Of a stretch of DNA of 64,000 nucleotides, positions 1 through 9,548 are shown piece after piece. The stretch lies in the NCBI RefSeq assembly GCF_001517545.1, contig NZ_FBYA01000003.1, positions 1,128 to 65,127 of the forward strand. The letters run 5' to 3'. The DNA comes from Limnohabitans sp. Rim47 (GTDB taxonomy: Bacteria > Pseudomonadota > Gammaproteobacteria > Burkholderiales > Burkholderiaceae_C). The notes below the pieces were generated by a model that was not told where the DNA came from, searched no databases, and saw only the letters and a program-made list of their open reading frames with translations. The translations under genes and the position numbers were made by a program. The stretch's first letter is position 1. Every line of letters begins with the position of its first letter.

Positions 1-1
1 C

Positions 2-3000
2 TTGGGCAGCGCGGCAGGGGGCACGACTTTGGCCAGCGGAGCAACGCTGGACTTGGCGGGGGTGACGGTAGCAGCAGAGGGCTTGGTGTTGCAGGGCGGC
101 ACTTTGAAGGACGCCAGCAGCCAGTGGGGCGGCACCATCTCGATGACGGGCAGCAGCACATTCGATATCGGTGCAGGCGACACGTTGGCGGTGGATGGTG
201 TGATTTCGGGTGCGCATGCTCTGACTAAGGTGGGTGGCGGTACATTGCAGCTCAACGCGCAAAACACCTACAGTGGGGGCACCCAAATCAACGTCGGTTT
301 AGTCAAGTTAGGCAGTAATGCGGGACTAGGTACTGCAGCGGCGAGCGTTGCTTCAGGTGCGGCCTTAGACATCAATGGAAAAACCATTGCCAATGCACTT
401 AGCGTGACTGGTTCAGGCATCAACAATGGTGGTGCGATCACCAACAGCAGCAACAGCGTGGCCACACTGCATGGCGGGGTCACGCTTTTGGGCAACAGCA
501 CCTGGAGCAGTGCCGGTGGCCTCAATATTCAGGGTGCGGTGAACGCCAGTGCGTCTGGTGCTCAATCGCTGACGATCTCGAATGGCGCAGTGCAATTGCT
601 TTCGGGTGTCGGGCAGAGCGCGATGCTGTCCAGCTTGGACATCGTCGGCGCGACGACGCTTGGCGCAGATGTGATCACCAGCGGTACTCAAACTTACGGC
701 GGCACAGTCACACTCAGCGGGGGAAACCGAGCATTGACGGGTTCGGTCATTCAGACACAAAGCACGCTGATCGGTGGCAACAACGCCCTGACCTTCACCG
801 GTGATGCCGTCATCAATGGCCATTACAGCGGGCTTGCCAGCTTGAGCATCTCAGGTGCTTCGACCCTCAGCGCCAACATCAGCAGCAGTGGTGCACAAAC
901 CTATGCAGGAGCCTTGCACTTGGATGCTGACAGTCAATTGTCAGCCAATGGGTTGAATGCGGCGGCGATCAGTTTGGGCAACAACCGATTGACCTTGAGC
1001 GAATCCGGTGTGGGACAGATCAACGGCGTGATTTCGGGTGGTGGCTCGCTGAGCAAGGCGGGCGCAGGCACCTTGACGCTGTCGGGCGTTAATGACTTCA
1101 CAGGCGGCGTGGCCGTTAATGCGGGCACGCTCAAAATCTCTGCGGATAGAAACTTAGGTGCTGTGCCCAACGGTACTGTTGCCAATTCGTTGACGATCAA
1201 TGGCGGCACGCTGCAGTTGACGGCCAATGTGACCTTGGCCAATGCGCGGGGCATGACCTTGGGCAGCAACGGCGCGATCTTCCAGACCGATCCATCGGTG
1301 AGTGTGAGTTATGCCGGTGTGGTGGCAGGGACTGGCGGCTTGACCAAGACAGGTGCGGGCACGATGTCGCTGGAGGGCAACAACACGTTCAGCGGAGGAA
1401 CCGCCATCACCGAGGGTATGGTCAAGCTGGGACACAACGTCGGTTTTGGAACGGCAGGTGTCAGCATTGCCTCTGGTGCGGCCCTGGATCTGAATGGAAA
1501 AACAATTACCAACGCCTTGAGCGTGTCAGGCGCAGGGATGAGCAACGGTGGTGCGATCACAAACAGCAGCGCTAGCGAAGCCATTTTGGGCGGTGCGGTT
1601 ACCCTCGCTGCGGACAGTCGTTGGGTTACTGGTGGGGCGATCACTGTCACCGGAACGATCGATGGCGCGCATGACCTGACCGTCAGCGGCACTGGAAACC
1701 TGACATTCGCAGGCGCGGTAGGCCAAGCCGTAGCGCTGGATAATTTGAGTGTCACAGGTGTTGCGAACATTGGCGCTGACGTCACCACCAGCGGTACGCA
1801 GACCTACACCGATGTGGTCACCCTGAGCGGTAGTGTCCGTACTTTGACTGGCAGCATTGTTAACACCCGAGCTACTTTGGCCGGTGGCGGTAACGCATTG
1901 ACCATCAGGGGTGCGGCGACCATCGATGGCGCTTACAGCGGCATCACCAACTTGAGCATCAACGGTGCTTCGAACATCGGTGCAGACATCACGACCACGG
2001 GCAACCAGACCTACGCGGGCGTCGTTACATTGAGTGGTGGTGACCGGACGTTGACCGGCCCCACAGTGATCACGCAAAGCACCCTGGTGGGCGGTGGCAA
2101 CGCTTTGACCATCATGGGCGCAGCCGACATCGCCGGCGTACTCAGTGGTATCAGCAATCTGAGCATCACCGGAGCTTCGAAAATCGGTGCAGACATCACA
2201 ACCACGGGCACCCAGACCTACGCTAGCGCCGTTACATTGAGTGGTGGTGACCGAACGTTGACTGGCTCCACCATCAACACACGAAGCACTCTGGTGGGTG
2301 GTGGCAACGCCTTGACGATCACGGGTGCGTCCGACATCGGAGGCGCGTTCAGCGGCATCACTAACCTGAGCGTGTCGGGCACTGCGAATATCGGCGCGAA
2401 TGTCACGACCACGGGCACGCAGACCTATGGTGGCGCTGTGACTTTGAGCGGCGGCGACCGTACCTTGATCGCCTCGACAGTGAACACGCAAAGCACGCTG
2501 GCCGGTGGCGACAACGCGCTGACGATCACGGGTTCCGCTGATATCGATGGCGCCTTTAGCGGCATCACGAATTTGAGCGTGTCGGGCACTTCGAACATTG
2601 GCTCGACAGTGAACACGCAAAGCACGCTGGCCGGTGGCGGCAACGCCTTGACGATCACGGGTGCGGCCGACATCGATGGCGCATTCAGCGGTATCACGAA
2701 CCTGAGCGTATCGGGCACTTCGAATATCGGCGCGAATGTCACGACCACGGGCACGCAAACCTACGCAGGTGCGGTGTCACTCAGAGGCGGAGATCGCACG
2801 CTGACTGGTGCCACCATCAACACCCAAAGTACCTTGGCCGGTGGCGGCAATGCGCTGACCATCACGGGTGCGGCCGACATCGACGGCGCATTCAGCGGTA
2901 TTACAAACTTGAGCGTGTCGGGCACTGCCAACATCGGTGCGAACGTCACGACCACGGGCACGCAGACTTACGCAGGTGCCGTGACTCTAAGCGGTGGCGA

Positions 3001-6000
3001 CCGTACCTTGACCGCCTCGACAGTGAACACGCAAAGCACGTTGGCCGGTGGCGGCAATGCGTTGACCATCACCGGTGCGGCCGACATCGATGGCGCCCTC
3101 AGCAGCATCACGAATTTGAGCGTATCGGGCACTGCCAACATCGGTGCGAATGTCACGACCACGGGCACGCAAACCTACGCAGGTGCGGTGACCTTGAGCG
3201 GTGGTGACCGCATCTTGACAGGCTCCAGAATCAACACGCAAAGCTCGTTGGCCGGTGGCGACAACGCGCTGACGATCACGGGTGCGGCGGACATCAATGG
3301 CGCGTTCAGTGGCATCACTAATTTAAGCGTATCGGGCACGGCGAACATCGATGCGAACGTCACGACCATGGGAACACAGACCTATGGAGGCGCTGTGACA
3401 TTGAGTGGTGGCGACCGTACCTTGACCGCCTCGACAGTGAACACGCAAAGCACGCTGGCCGGTGGCGGCAATGCGGTGACGATCACGGGTTCGGCCGATA
3501 TCGCAGGTGCATTCAGTGGTATCACCAACCTGTTCGTGTCTGGGGTGGCCAACATCGGTGCAAACGTCACGACCACGGGCACACAAACCTTTGGTGGTGC
3601 GGTGACCTTGAGCGGCGGCGATCGTACTTTGACCGGTTCCAGTATCAACACGCAAAGCTCGTTGGCCGGTGGCGGCAACGCGCTGACCATCACGGGTGCG
3701 GCCGACATCGATGGCGCATTCAGCGGTATCACGAACCTGAGCTTGTCGGGCACTGCCAACATCGGTGCAAACGTCACGACCACGGGCACGCAGACCTATG
3801 GTGGCGCTGTGACTTTGAGCGGCGGCGACCGTACCTTGACCGCCTCGACAGTGAACACGCAAAGCACGTTGGCCGGTGGCGGTAATGCGTTGACGATCAC
3901 CGGTGCGGCCGACATCAATGGCGCGTTCAGTGGCATCACGAATTTAAGCGTATCGGGCACTGCCAACATCGGTGCGAACGTCGCGACCAGTGGCTCGCAA
4001 ACCTACACCGGTGCCGTGATGCTGAGCGGTGGCGACCGTACCTTGATCGCCTCGACAGTGAACACGCAAAGCACGCTGGCCGGTGGCGACAACGCGCTGA
4101 CGATCACGGGTTCCGCTGATATCGATGGCGCCTTTAGCGGCATCACGAATTTGAGCGTGTCGGGCACTTCGAACATTGGGGCCGGTGGCGACAACGCGCT
4201 GACGATCACGGGTTCCGCTGATATCGATGGCGCCTTTAGCGGCATCACGAATTTGAGCGTGTCGGGCACTTCGAACATTGGTGCGAATGTCACGACCACA
4301 GGCACGCAAACCTATGGTGGTGCTGTGACTTTGAGCGGTGGTGACCGCACCTTGACTGCCTCGACAGTGAATACGCAGAGTACTTTGGTCGGTGGCGGCA
4401 ACGCCTTGACGATCATAGGTTCGGCCGATTTCGCAGGTGCATTCAGCGGTATCACCAACCTGTTCGTGTCTGGGGTGGCCAACATCGGTGCAAACGTCAC
4501 GACCACGGGCACACAAACCTTTGGTGGTGCGGTGACCTTGAGTGGCGGCGATCGCATCTTGACAGGCTCTAGCATCAACACGCAAAGCTCGTTGGCCGGT
4601 GGCGGCAACGCGCTGACCATCACGGGTGCGGCCGACATCGATGGCGCATTCAGCGGTATTACGAACCTGAGCGTGTCGGTCACTTCGAATATCGGCGCGA
4701 ATGTCACGACCACAGGCACGCAGACCTATGGTGGCGCTGTGACTTTGAGCGGCGGCGATCGCATCTTGACAGGCTCCAGCATCAACACGCAAAGCTCGTT
4801 GGCCGGTGGCGGCAATGCGCTGACCATCACGGGTGCGGCCGACATCGATGGCGCCTTCAGTGGTATCACGAACCTGAGCGTATCGGGCACTTCGAATATC
4901 GGCGCGAATGTCACGACCACGGGCACGCAGACCTATGGTGGTGCTGTGACTTTGAGCGGCGGCGATCGCATCTTGACAGGCTCCAGCATCAACACGCAAA
5001 GCTCGTTGGCCGGTGGCGGCAATGCGTTGACCATCACCGGTGCGGCCGACATCGATGGCGCATTCAGCGGTATCACGAACCTGAGCGTATCGGGCACTTC
5101 GAATATCGGCGCGAATGTCACGACCACGGGCACGCAGACCTATGGTGGTGCTGTGACTTTGAGCGGTGGTGACCGCACCTTGACTGCCTCGACAGTGAAT
5201 ACGCAGAGTACTTTGGCCGGTGGCGGCAACGCCTTGACGATCACGGGTTCCGCTGATATCGATGGCGCCTTTAGCGTCATCACGAATTTGAGCGTGTCGG
5301 GCACTTCGAACATTGGTGCGAATGTCACGACCACGGGCACGCAGACCTATGGTGGCGCTGTGACTTTGAGCGGCGGCGACCGTACCTTGACCGCCTCGAC
5401 AGTGAACACGCAAAGCACGCTGGCCGGTGGCGACAACGCGCTGGCGATCACGGGTGCGGCGGACATCAATGGCGCGTTCAGTGGCATCACGAATTTAAGC
5501 GTATCGGGCACTGCCAACATCGGTGCGAACGTCACGACCAGTGGCTCGCAAACCTACACCGGTGCCGTGACGCTGAGCGGTGGCGACCGCACCTTGACCG
5601 CCTCGACAGTGAACACACAAAGCATGCTGGCCGGTGGCGGCAACGCCTTAACGATCACGGGTGCGGCCGATATCGCAGGTGCATTCAGTGGCATCACGAA
5701 TTTGAGCATAACGGGTGCTTCGAACGTCGCTGCCAACGTCACGACTACCGGCACTCAAACCTATTCAGGTGATGTGACGGTCGCTGCTGATGTGACACTG
5801 ACGACATCCAACGCCAGCCCAATGGCTATGAAATTTGATGGGTACGTTGACAGTGCCGCGGATGCACCTTATTCGCTGGCCATTCGGGCTGGTTCAGGCA
5901 CTGTGACATTCGTTCGTTCGGTGGGCTTGCTTAGACCTTTGCAGCGTTTCAGCACCACCGCTGACTCTCAGGCAGGCGTGACGCAAGCTATTGGCATTAC

Positions 6001-7228
6001 GCGACTGGGTAACCAGTTTGGCTCTGTGACAACGGTGGGCGATCAGGTTTTTAACAACATCACCATGGCGAATGATTTGGACATGCGTACGGCCCGTGAT
6101 GCGGGCTCACAAGGGGTCACGCTGACTACCGAAACCGGTGGAACTGCCATTGCCTATCCGGTGCGCATGGTGTCATTAACCGGTAGCCTGAACTACTTGG
6201 GCACAGTGGATGGTGGTGGTTACGCAAAAACAAATTTACGCAGTTTGCAAATTCAGGCGGCAGGCGAAGTGACGTTCAATGACAAAGTGGGCTTTGATGC
6301 GGCGTTTAATGGAGGTTCTTCTTTGTTGGACAGCTACACACGTCACTATGGCATTTACCGTTTCGATGTGACGGCACCGACTATCAATGTCTTGGGGGAT
6401 ATTGCTGCGTATGAAGAAATTGCATTCAACGGTGCAACATACGTAGGGGGTACGGCTTACAACGGTGCTTATCGGCGTGTCTATTCAATGGATCCGAAAA
6501 TCACCTTTAACGGCCGCGTAGATGGTTACGGCGGCACCGATGGTCTCTATACTTTGGATGCCCGGGCCATCAGTTTGGACAGTCGTTTGCCCGAGCCTGA
6601 GATCCATTTTGCTGCCGATGTGGGCTCTGTGCGGTCGTTGGCAGGACTGACTGCCACTGTTGCGCGTCTCGATGTTGTGGGCTTTGACAGACTTGCAGAT
6701 GGCGTTGCCCCCTCGCCAAGCCAGACCAGCTATGACGCACCTGTTGTGGCCAATGCCGGCACCATCCGCTTTGCGGGCAATGTCGAAACTACGGGACAAC
6801 AAATTTATCTGGCCAACAGGTTTGTAATTGATACATCTTCTGGCAGTACCGCTTTGGAATTCAACTCTGCCTCAGGCGACGTGGACTTTGCCGTGGGTCA
6901 AGGTCGCATGGTGTCCTCAAGCGGGGGCGCACCAAGGATCAAGTTTGGCAACCGGCCGTCCTCTGCAACCATCAGTGCATTGAAGTCATCAGGTGCAGTG
7001 ATTGCATCGGAGCCCAATGAGCTGTCTGAATTGGTGAAATTACGTGAAACCAGCAAAGTATCAGAGGCCAAGTTAATGGAAATCGATCTGGATCAGCGTG
7101 CTGGGCAAGCGCCTGTTGTTGAAGTGGGGAATCTGATTTCTGTCAATTGCACTTCAGTCGAAGAGGATCGTTGTGCCCCTGAAGCGGATGTCCAGAAATC
7201 AGTGAAAGACACGTCGCTCAACCGTTGA
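2..7228 (+). CDS. Giant repetitive surface adhesin (filamentous-haemagglutinin/autotransporter-like), 5' end missing
   Basis: An open frame of about 2,400 codons enters at the left edge; no start signal is visible and the first TTG is only the first codon of the frame, so the N-terminal signal and secretion domain lie outside. Residues 74, 350 and 447 begin three autotransporter-associated beta-strand repeats of the form LTKxGxGTLxL...YSGGT. Residues about 590-1910 are twenty Gly/Thr/Ser/Asn-rich units of 69 residues. Residues about 1940-2408 are unique. There is no Cys-rich module, no C-terminal beta-barrel, no YadA anchor and no LPXTG, so export by a two-partner system (TpsB partner outside the window) is more likely than classical autotransport. 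Role by inference: cell-surface adhesion or biofilm. The 3' end overlaps the convergent enoyl-CoA hydratase gene by 11 bp. Confidence 0.8.
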   Translation: MGSAAGGTTLASGATLDLAGVTVAAEGLVLQGGTLKDASSQWGGTISMTGSSTFDIGAGDTLAVDGVISGAHALTKVGGGTLQLNAQNTYSGGTQINVGLVKLGSNAGLGTAAASVASGAALDINGKTIANALSVTGSGINNGGAITNSSNSVATLHGGVTLLGNSTWSSAGGLNIQGAVNASASGAQSLTISNGAVQLLSGVGQSAMLSSLDIVGATTLGADVITSGTQTYGGTVTLSGGNRALTGSVIQTQSTLIGGNNALTFTGDAVINGHYSGLASLSISGASTLSANISSSGAQTYAGALHLDADSQLSANGLNAAAISLGNNRLTLSESGVGQINGVISGGGSLSKAGAGTLTLSGVNDFTGGVAVNAGTLKISADRNLGAVPNGTVANSLTINGGTLQLTANVTLANARGMTLGSNGAIFQTDPSVSVSYAGVVAGTGGLTKTGAGTMSLEGNNTFSGGTAITEGMVKLGHNVGFGTAGVSIASGAALDLNGKTITNALSVSGAGMSNGGAITNSSASEAILGGAVTLAADSRWVTGGAITVTGTIDGAHDLTVSGTGNLTFAGAVGQAVALDNLSVTGVANIGADVTTSGTQTYTDVVTLSGSVRTLTGSIVNTRATLAGGGNALTIRGAATIDGAYSGITNLSINGASNIGADITTTGNQTYAGVVTLSGGDRTLTGPTVITQSTLVGGGNALTIMGAADIAGVLSGISNLSITGASKIGADITTTGTQTYASAVTLSGGDRTLTGSTINTRSTLVGGGNALTITGASDIGGAFSGITNLSVSGTANIGANVTTTGTQTYGGAVTLSGGDRTLIASTVNTQSTLAGGDNALTITGSADIDGAFSGITNLSVSGTSNIGSTVNTQSTLAGGGNALTITGAADIDGAFSGITNLSVSGTSNIGANVTTTGTQTYAGAVSLRGGDRTLTGATINTQSTLAGGGNALTITGAADIDGAFSGITNLSVSGTANIGANVTTTGTQTYAGAVTLSGGDRTLTASTVNTQSTLAGGGNALTITGAADIDGALSSITNLSVSGTANIGANVTTTGTQTYAGAVTLSGGDRILTGSRINTQSSLAGGDNALTITGAADINGAFSGITNLSVSGTANIDANVTTMGTQTYGGAVTLSGGDRTLTASTVNTQSTLAGGGNAVTITGSADIAGAFSGITNLFVSGVANIGANVTTTGTQTFGGAVTLSGGDRTLTGSSINTQSSLAGGGNALTITGAADIDGAFSGITNLSLSGTANIGANVTTTGTQTYGGAVTLSGGDRTLTASTVNTQSTLAGGGNALTITGAADINGAFSGITNLSVSGTANIGANVATSGSQTYTGAVMLSGGDRTLIASTVNTQSTLAGGDNALTITGSADIDGAFSGITNLSVSGTSNIGAGGDNALTITGSADIDGAFSGITNLSVSGTSNIGANVTTTGTQTYGGAVTLSGGDRTLTASTVNTQSTLVGGGNALTIIGSADFAGAFSGITNLFVSGVANIGANVTTTGTQTFGGAVTLSGGDRILTGSSINTQSSLAGGGNALTITGAADIDGAFSGITNLSVSVTSNIGANVTTTGTQTYGGAVTLSGGDRILTGSSINTQSSLAGGGNALTITGAADIDGAFSGITNLSVSGTSNIGANVTTTGTQTYGGAVTLSGGDRILTGSSINTQSSLAGGGNALTITGAADIDGAFSGITNLSVSGTSNIGANVTTTGTQTYGGAVTLSGGDRTLTASTVNTQSTLAGGGNALTITGSADIDGAFSVITNLSVSGTSNIGANVTTTGTQTYGGAVTLSGGDRTLTASTVNTQSTLAGGDNALAITGAADINGAFSGITNLSVSGTANIGANVTTSGSQTYTGAVTLSGGDRTLTASTVNTQSMLAGGGNALTITGAADIAGAFSGITNLSITGASNVAANVTTTGTQTYSGDVTVAADVTLTTSNASPMAMKFDGYVDSAADAPYSLAIRAGSGTVTFVRSVGLLRPLQRFSTTADSQAGVTQAIGITRLGNQFGSVTTVGDQVFNNITMANDLDMRTARDAGSQGVTLTTETGGTAIAYPVRMVSLTGSLNYLGTVDGGGYAKTNLRSLQIQAAGEVTFNDKVGFDAAFNGGSSLLDSYTRHYGIYRFDVTAPTINVLGDIAAYEEIAFNGATYVGGTAYNGAYRRVYSMDPKITFNGRVDGYGGTDGLYTLDARAISLDSRLPEPEIHFAADVGSVRSLAGLTATVARLDVVGFDRLADGVAPSPSQTSYDAPVVANAGTIRFAGNVETTGQQIYLANRFVIDTSSGSTALEFNSASGDVDFAVGQGRMVSSSGGAPRIKFGNRPSSATISALKSSGAVIASEPNELSELVKLRETSKVSEAKLMEIDLDQRAGQAPVVEVGNLISVNCTSVEEDRCAPEADVQKSVKDTSLNR
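1766..5722 (+). repeat. Tandem array of 207-bp (69-codon) repeats inside the adhesin gene
   Basis: Units starting at the codons for Asn-Ile-Gly-Ala recur every 207 bp from 1766, and the array ends just before the partial final copy at 5723. There are 18 full units and two shortened ones: a 129-bp unit at about 2594-2722 and a 102-bp unit at about 4172-4273. Both deletions are multiples of three, so the frame stays open. Units are highly similar at the DNA level, with blocks of about 150 bp that look identical at about 2455-2600 and 4033-4178. Confidence 0.9.
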
Positions 7229-7997
7229 CAAAGTTCGGCGCACGTTTGTTCAAAAACGCGTCCATGCCTTCTTTCTGGTCGGCGGTTGCAAACAGGCCGT
7301 GGAACATGCGGCGCTCGAACATCACGCCGTCTGACAGGCCGCTTTCAAAGGCGCGGTTGACACTCTCCTTGGCGGCCATGGTGGCCAGTTGGCCGTAACC
7401 ACAGATCATCAGTGCCGCGCCCAGGGCTTCGTCCATCAGCTTGTCCAGTGGCACCACGCGGCTCACCAAACCGCCGCGCTCGGCCTCGGTGGCGTCCATC
7501 ATGCGGCCCGTCAGTACCAAGTCCATGGCCTTGGATTTGCCCATGGCGCGGGGCAGACGCTGTGTACCACCGGCGCCGGGGATGATGCCGATCTTGATTT
7601 CGGGCTGGCCGAACTTGGCGTTGTCGGCGGCGATGATGAAGTCGCACATCATGGCCAGCTCGCAGCCGCCGCCCAGCGCAAAACCGGCCACGGCCGCGAT
7701 CACCGGCTTGCGGATGCTGCGGATGGTTTCCCAGTTGCGGGTGATGAAGTCTTGTTTGTAGACCTCGTGAAAGTTGTACTTGGCCATGGCCGAAATGTCG
7801 GCACCTGCGGCGAAGGCTTTTTCACTGCCGGTGATGACCATGCAACCAATGGCTTCGTCGGCATCGAAAGCCTTGAGAGCCGCGCCCAGCTCGTCCATGA
7901 GCTGGCTGTTCAGCGCATTGAGCGCTTTGGGGCGGTTCAGGGTGATGATGCCGACTTTGCCGCCTTCGGTGCGGACTTCGATGGTTTCGTAGCTCAA
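7218..7997 (-). CDS. Enoyl-CoA hydratase (crotonase family), PaaF/EchA type
   Basis: Hydrates trans-2-enoyl-CoA to 3-hydroxyacyl-CoA; in a phenylacetate setting it could be the 2,3-dehydroadipyl-CoA hydratase PaaF. The 259-residue product matches the family length. Both catalytic glutamates are visible 20 residues apart, E113 in GGGCEL and E133 in QPEIKIG, and the oxyanion-hole segment AAGADIS lies near residue 63. I chose the TTG at 7997 because GGAG sits 6 nt upstream and the product then begins SYETIEV as in relatives; the frame stays open to a GTG at 8042, an alternative. It is divergent from paaG and convergent with the adhesin. Crotonase membership is certain; the substrate is inferred. 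Confidence 0.85.
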   Translation of the reverse strand: MSYETIEVRTEGGKVGIITLNRPKALNALNSQLMDELGAALKAFDADEAIGCMVITGSEKAFAAGADISAMAKYNFHEVYKQDFITRNWETIRSIRKPVIAAVAGFALGGGCELAMMCDFIIAADNAKFGQPEIKIGIIPGAGGTQRLPRAMGKSKAMDLVLTGRMMDATEAERGGLVSRVVPLDKLMDEALGAALMICGYGQLATMAAKESVNRAFESGLSDGVMFERRMFHGLFATADQKEGMDAFLNKRAPNFVNG

Positions 7998-8145
7998 GTG
8001 CTTCTCCAAAAGGGTGTGAAATTCTGTGTTCACTATAACCACGCGCCCTGAATTCAGGCTGTCAACTCAGGCTCTCGTATGAGGGAAAACATTAACCAAC
8101 CGAGCGGTCGGGTAATGGTACATTCACGGATTCAGGAGACATCAC

Positions 8146-8946
8146 ATGACCGAATCGACCGCATCGGTGTTGTACGAGGTGCGAGGCGCGGTGGCGCTGG
8201 TCACCCTCAACCGCCCCCAAGCCCTCAACAGCTTCACCCGCGAAATGCACCAAACCCTGTGGTCGGTGCTGGACCAGGCTGAGGCCAATCCTGCCGTGCG
8301 TGCCCTGGTGCTGACCGGGGCCGGCCGCGGTTTTTGTGCCGGGTTGGACCTGTCCGAACTCGACTTCACGCCCGGTCCCGGCTTGCTGGGACGCGCTGAC
8401 CCCGGTCCGGTGATCCACGACGCTTTTAATCCCACCACGCGCCGCCTGCAATCGCTGGACATGCCGGTCATCTGTGCGGTCAACGGCGTGGCCGCTGGCG
8501 CGGGTGCCTCGGTGGCCATGGCCTGCGACATCGCCATTGCCGCACCCACGGCCAGCTTTGTTCAGGCCTTCAGCAAGATCGGCCTGATTCCCGATGCGGG
8601 TGGCAGCTGGCTGCTGGTCGAACGTCTGGGCCTGCCCCGCGCTTTGGCGCTGGCCATGACCGGTGACAAGCTGAGCGCAGACAAAGCCAAAGAGTGGGGG
8701 CTGATCTGGGATGTGGCCGACGATTGCGTAGCCGCAGCGTTGAAGCTGGCCGACAAGTTGGCCGTGATGCCGACCAAGGCCCTGGTCGCCACCCGCCACC
8801 TGTTGCGCGATGCGGGCACTCGTTCGTTGGATGCGCATCTGAATGTCGAGCGCGACACGCAATCTGCTCTGGGTAAAACGCATGACTACATGGAAGGCGT
8901 CAACGCTTTCCTTGAAAAACGTGCCCCTGAATTCAAAGGCGAATGA
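8146..8946 (+). CDS. paaG: Phenylacetate-pathway isomerase PaaG (1,2-epoxyphenylacetyl-CoA isomerase)
   Basis: A crotonase-fold enzyme of 266 residues. PaaG converts ring-1,2-epoxyphenylacetyl-CoA to the oxepin-CoA in aerobic phenylacetate breakdown. Visible features are the oxyanion-hole segments FCAGLDL (63-69) and GVAAGAGAS (114-122), and D150 in GLIPDAGG, where ordinary hydratases have other residues and PaaG-type isomerases keep the catalytic Asp. GGAG lies about 8 nt before the ATG. The stop overlaps the ATG of paaI (ATGA), so the two are translationally coupled. The oxygenase genes paaABCDE are not in the window. Confidence 0.85.
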   Translation: MTESTASVLYEVRGAVALVTLNRPQALNSFTREMHQTLWSVLDQAEANPAVRALVLTGAGRGFCAGLDLSELDFTPGPGLLGRADPGPVIHDAFNPTTRRLQSLDMPVICAVNGVAAGAGASVAMACDIAIAAPTASFVQAFSKIGLIPDAGGSWLLVERLGLPRALALAMTGDKLSADKAKEWGLIWDVADDCVAAALKLADKLAVMPTKALVATRHLLRDAGTRSLDAHLNVERDTQSALGKTHDYMEGVNAFLEKRAPEFKGE

Positions 8947-9377
8947 TGAACGACCCCAAAGCCTTGGCCCGTTTGGTGGGCGAAACCATGTTCGCCGTTG
9001 ACGTGGCCTCCAAAGACACCATGGGCATGGAGTTGCTGGCCTGCGAACCCGGCCGCGCCGTGATGCGCATGGTCGTCAAAGCATTGCACCTGAATGGCCA
9101 TCAAATTTGCCACGGCGGCTTCATCTTCACCCTGGCAGATTCGACCTTTGCCTTTGCTTGCAACAGTTACAACAAGAACGCGGTGGCCGCAGGCTGCAGC
9201 ATCGAGTTTTTGAAGCCCGGCAAGCAGGGCGATGTGCTGACCTGCGAAGGCATAGAGCAAACGCTCAGTGGCCGTCACGGCATCTATGACATGAAGGTCA
9301 CGAACCAAAACGGCGAAGTGATCGCCATGTTCCGTGGCAAGAGCGCGCAGATTCCGGGCACCGTGGTGCCGGAATGA
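8943..9377 (+). CDS. paaI: Hydroxyphenylacetyl-CoA thioesterase PaaI
   Basis: A hotdog-fold thioesterase of 144 residues. PaaI releases CoA from dead-end ring-hydroxylated phenylacetyl-CoA intermediates, protecting the CoA pool. The signature NGHQICHGGF (51-60) followed by TLADSTFAFA with D66 is the PaaI active-site helix. The start overlaps the paaG stop; a second ATG follows at once (8946), so the true start is one of the two. A 20-bp tandem array and a palindrome separate it from paaK. Confidence 0.85.
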   Translation: MMNDPKALARLVGETMFAVDVASKDTMGMELLACEPGRAVMRMVVKALHLNGHQICHGGFIFTLADSTFAFACNSYNKNAVAAGCSIEFLKPGKQGDVLTCEGIEQTLSGRHGIYDMKVTNQNGEVIAMFRGKSAQIPGTVVPE

Positions 9378-9384
9378 CGTGAGT

Positions 9385-9487
9385 CACTCCCGCGCGTCCT
9401 TTGTCATTCCCGCGTGTCCTTTGTCATTCCCGCGCGTCCTTTGTCATTCCCGCGTGTCCTTTGTCATTCCCGCGCAGGCGGGAATCC
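9385..9487. repeat. 20-bp tandem array ending in a short palindrome, between paaI and paaK
   Basis: Four consecutive 20-bp units (9385-9404, 9405-9424, 9425-9444, 9445-9464) are followed by a fifth start that turns into the palindrome ATTCCCGCGCAGGCGGGAAT near 9466-9485. The eleventh base alternates C, T, C, T between units, so the array is probably a duplicated 40-bp block. The final palindrome resembles the dispersed REP-like elements seen again at 23332-23590. Confidence 0.85.
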
Positions 9488-9548
9488 ATGCCTCCAAGCG
9501 CCCGCACCTGAATACCGCCCTTATTGATTTTTGATTTCGGAGTCATAC

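Noticed and set aside
1526..5413. Long minus-strand open frames across the adhesin repeats (up to about 490 codons)
   Set aside because: They only mirror the 207-bp repeat in a stop-poor antisense frame, have no RBS and give repetitive Arg/Ala peptides.
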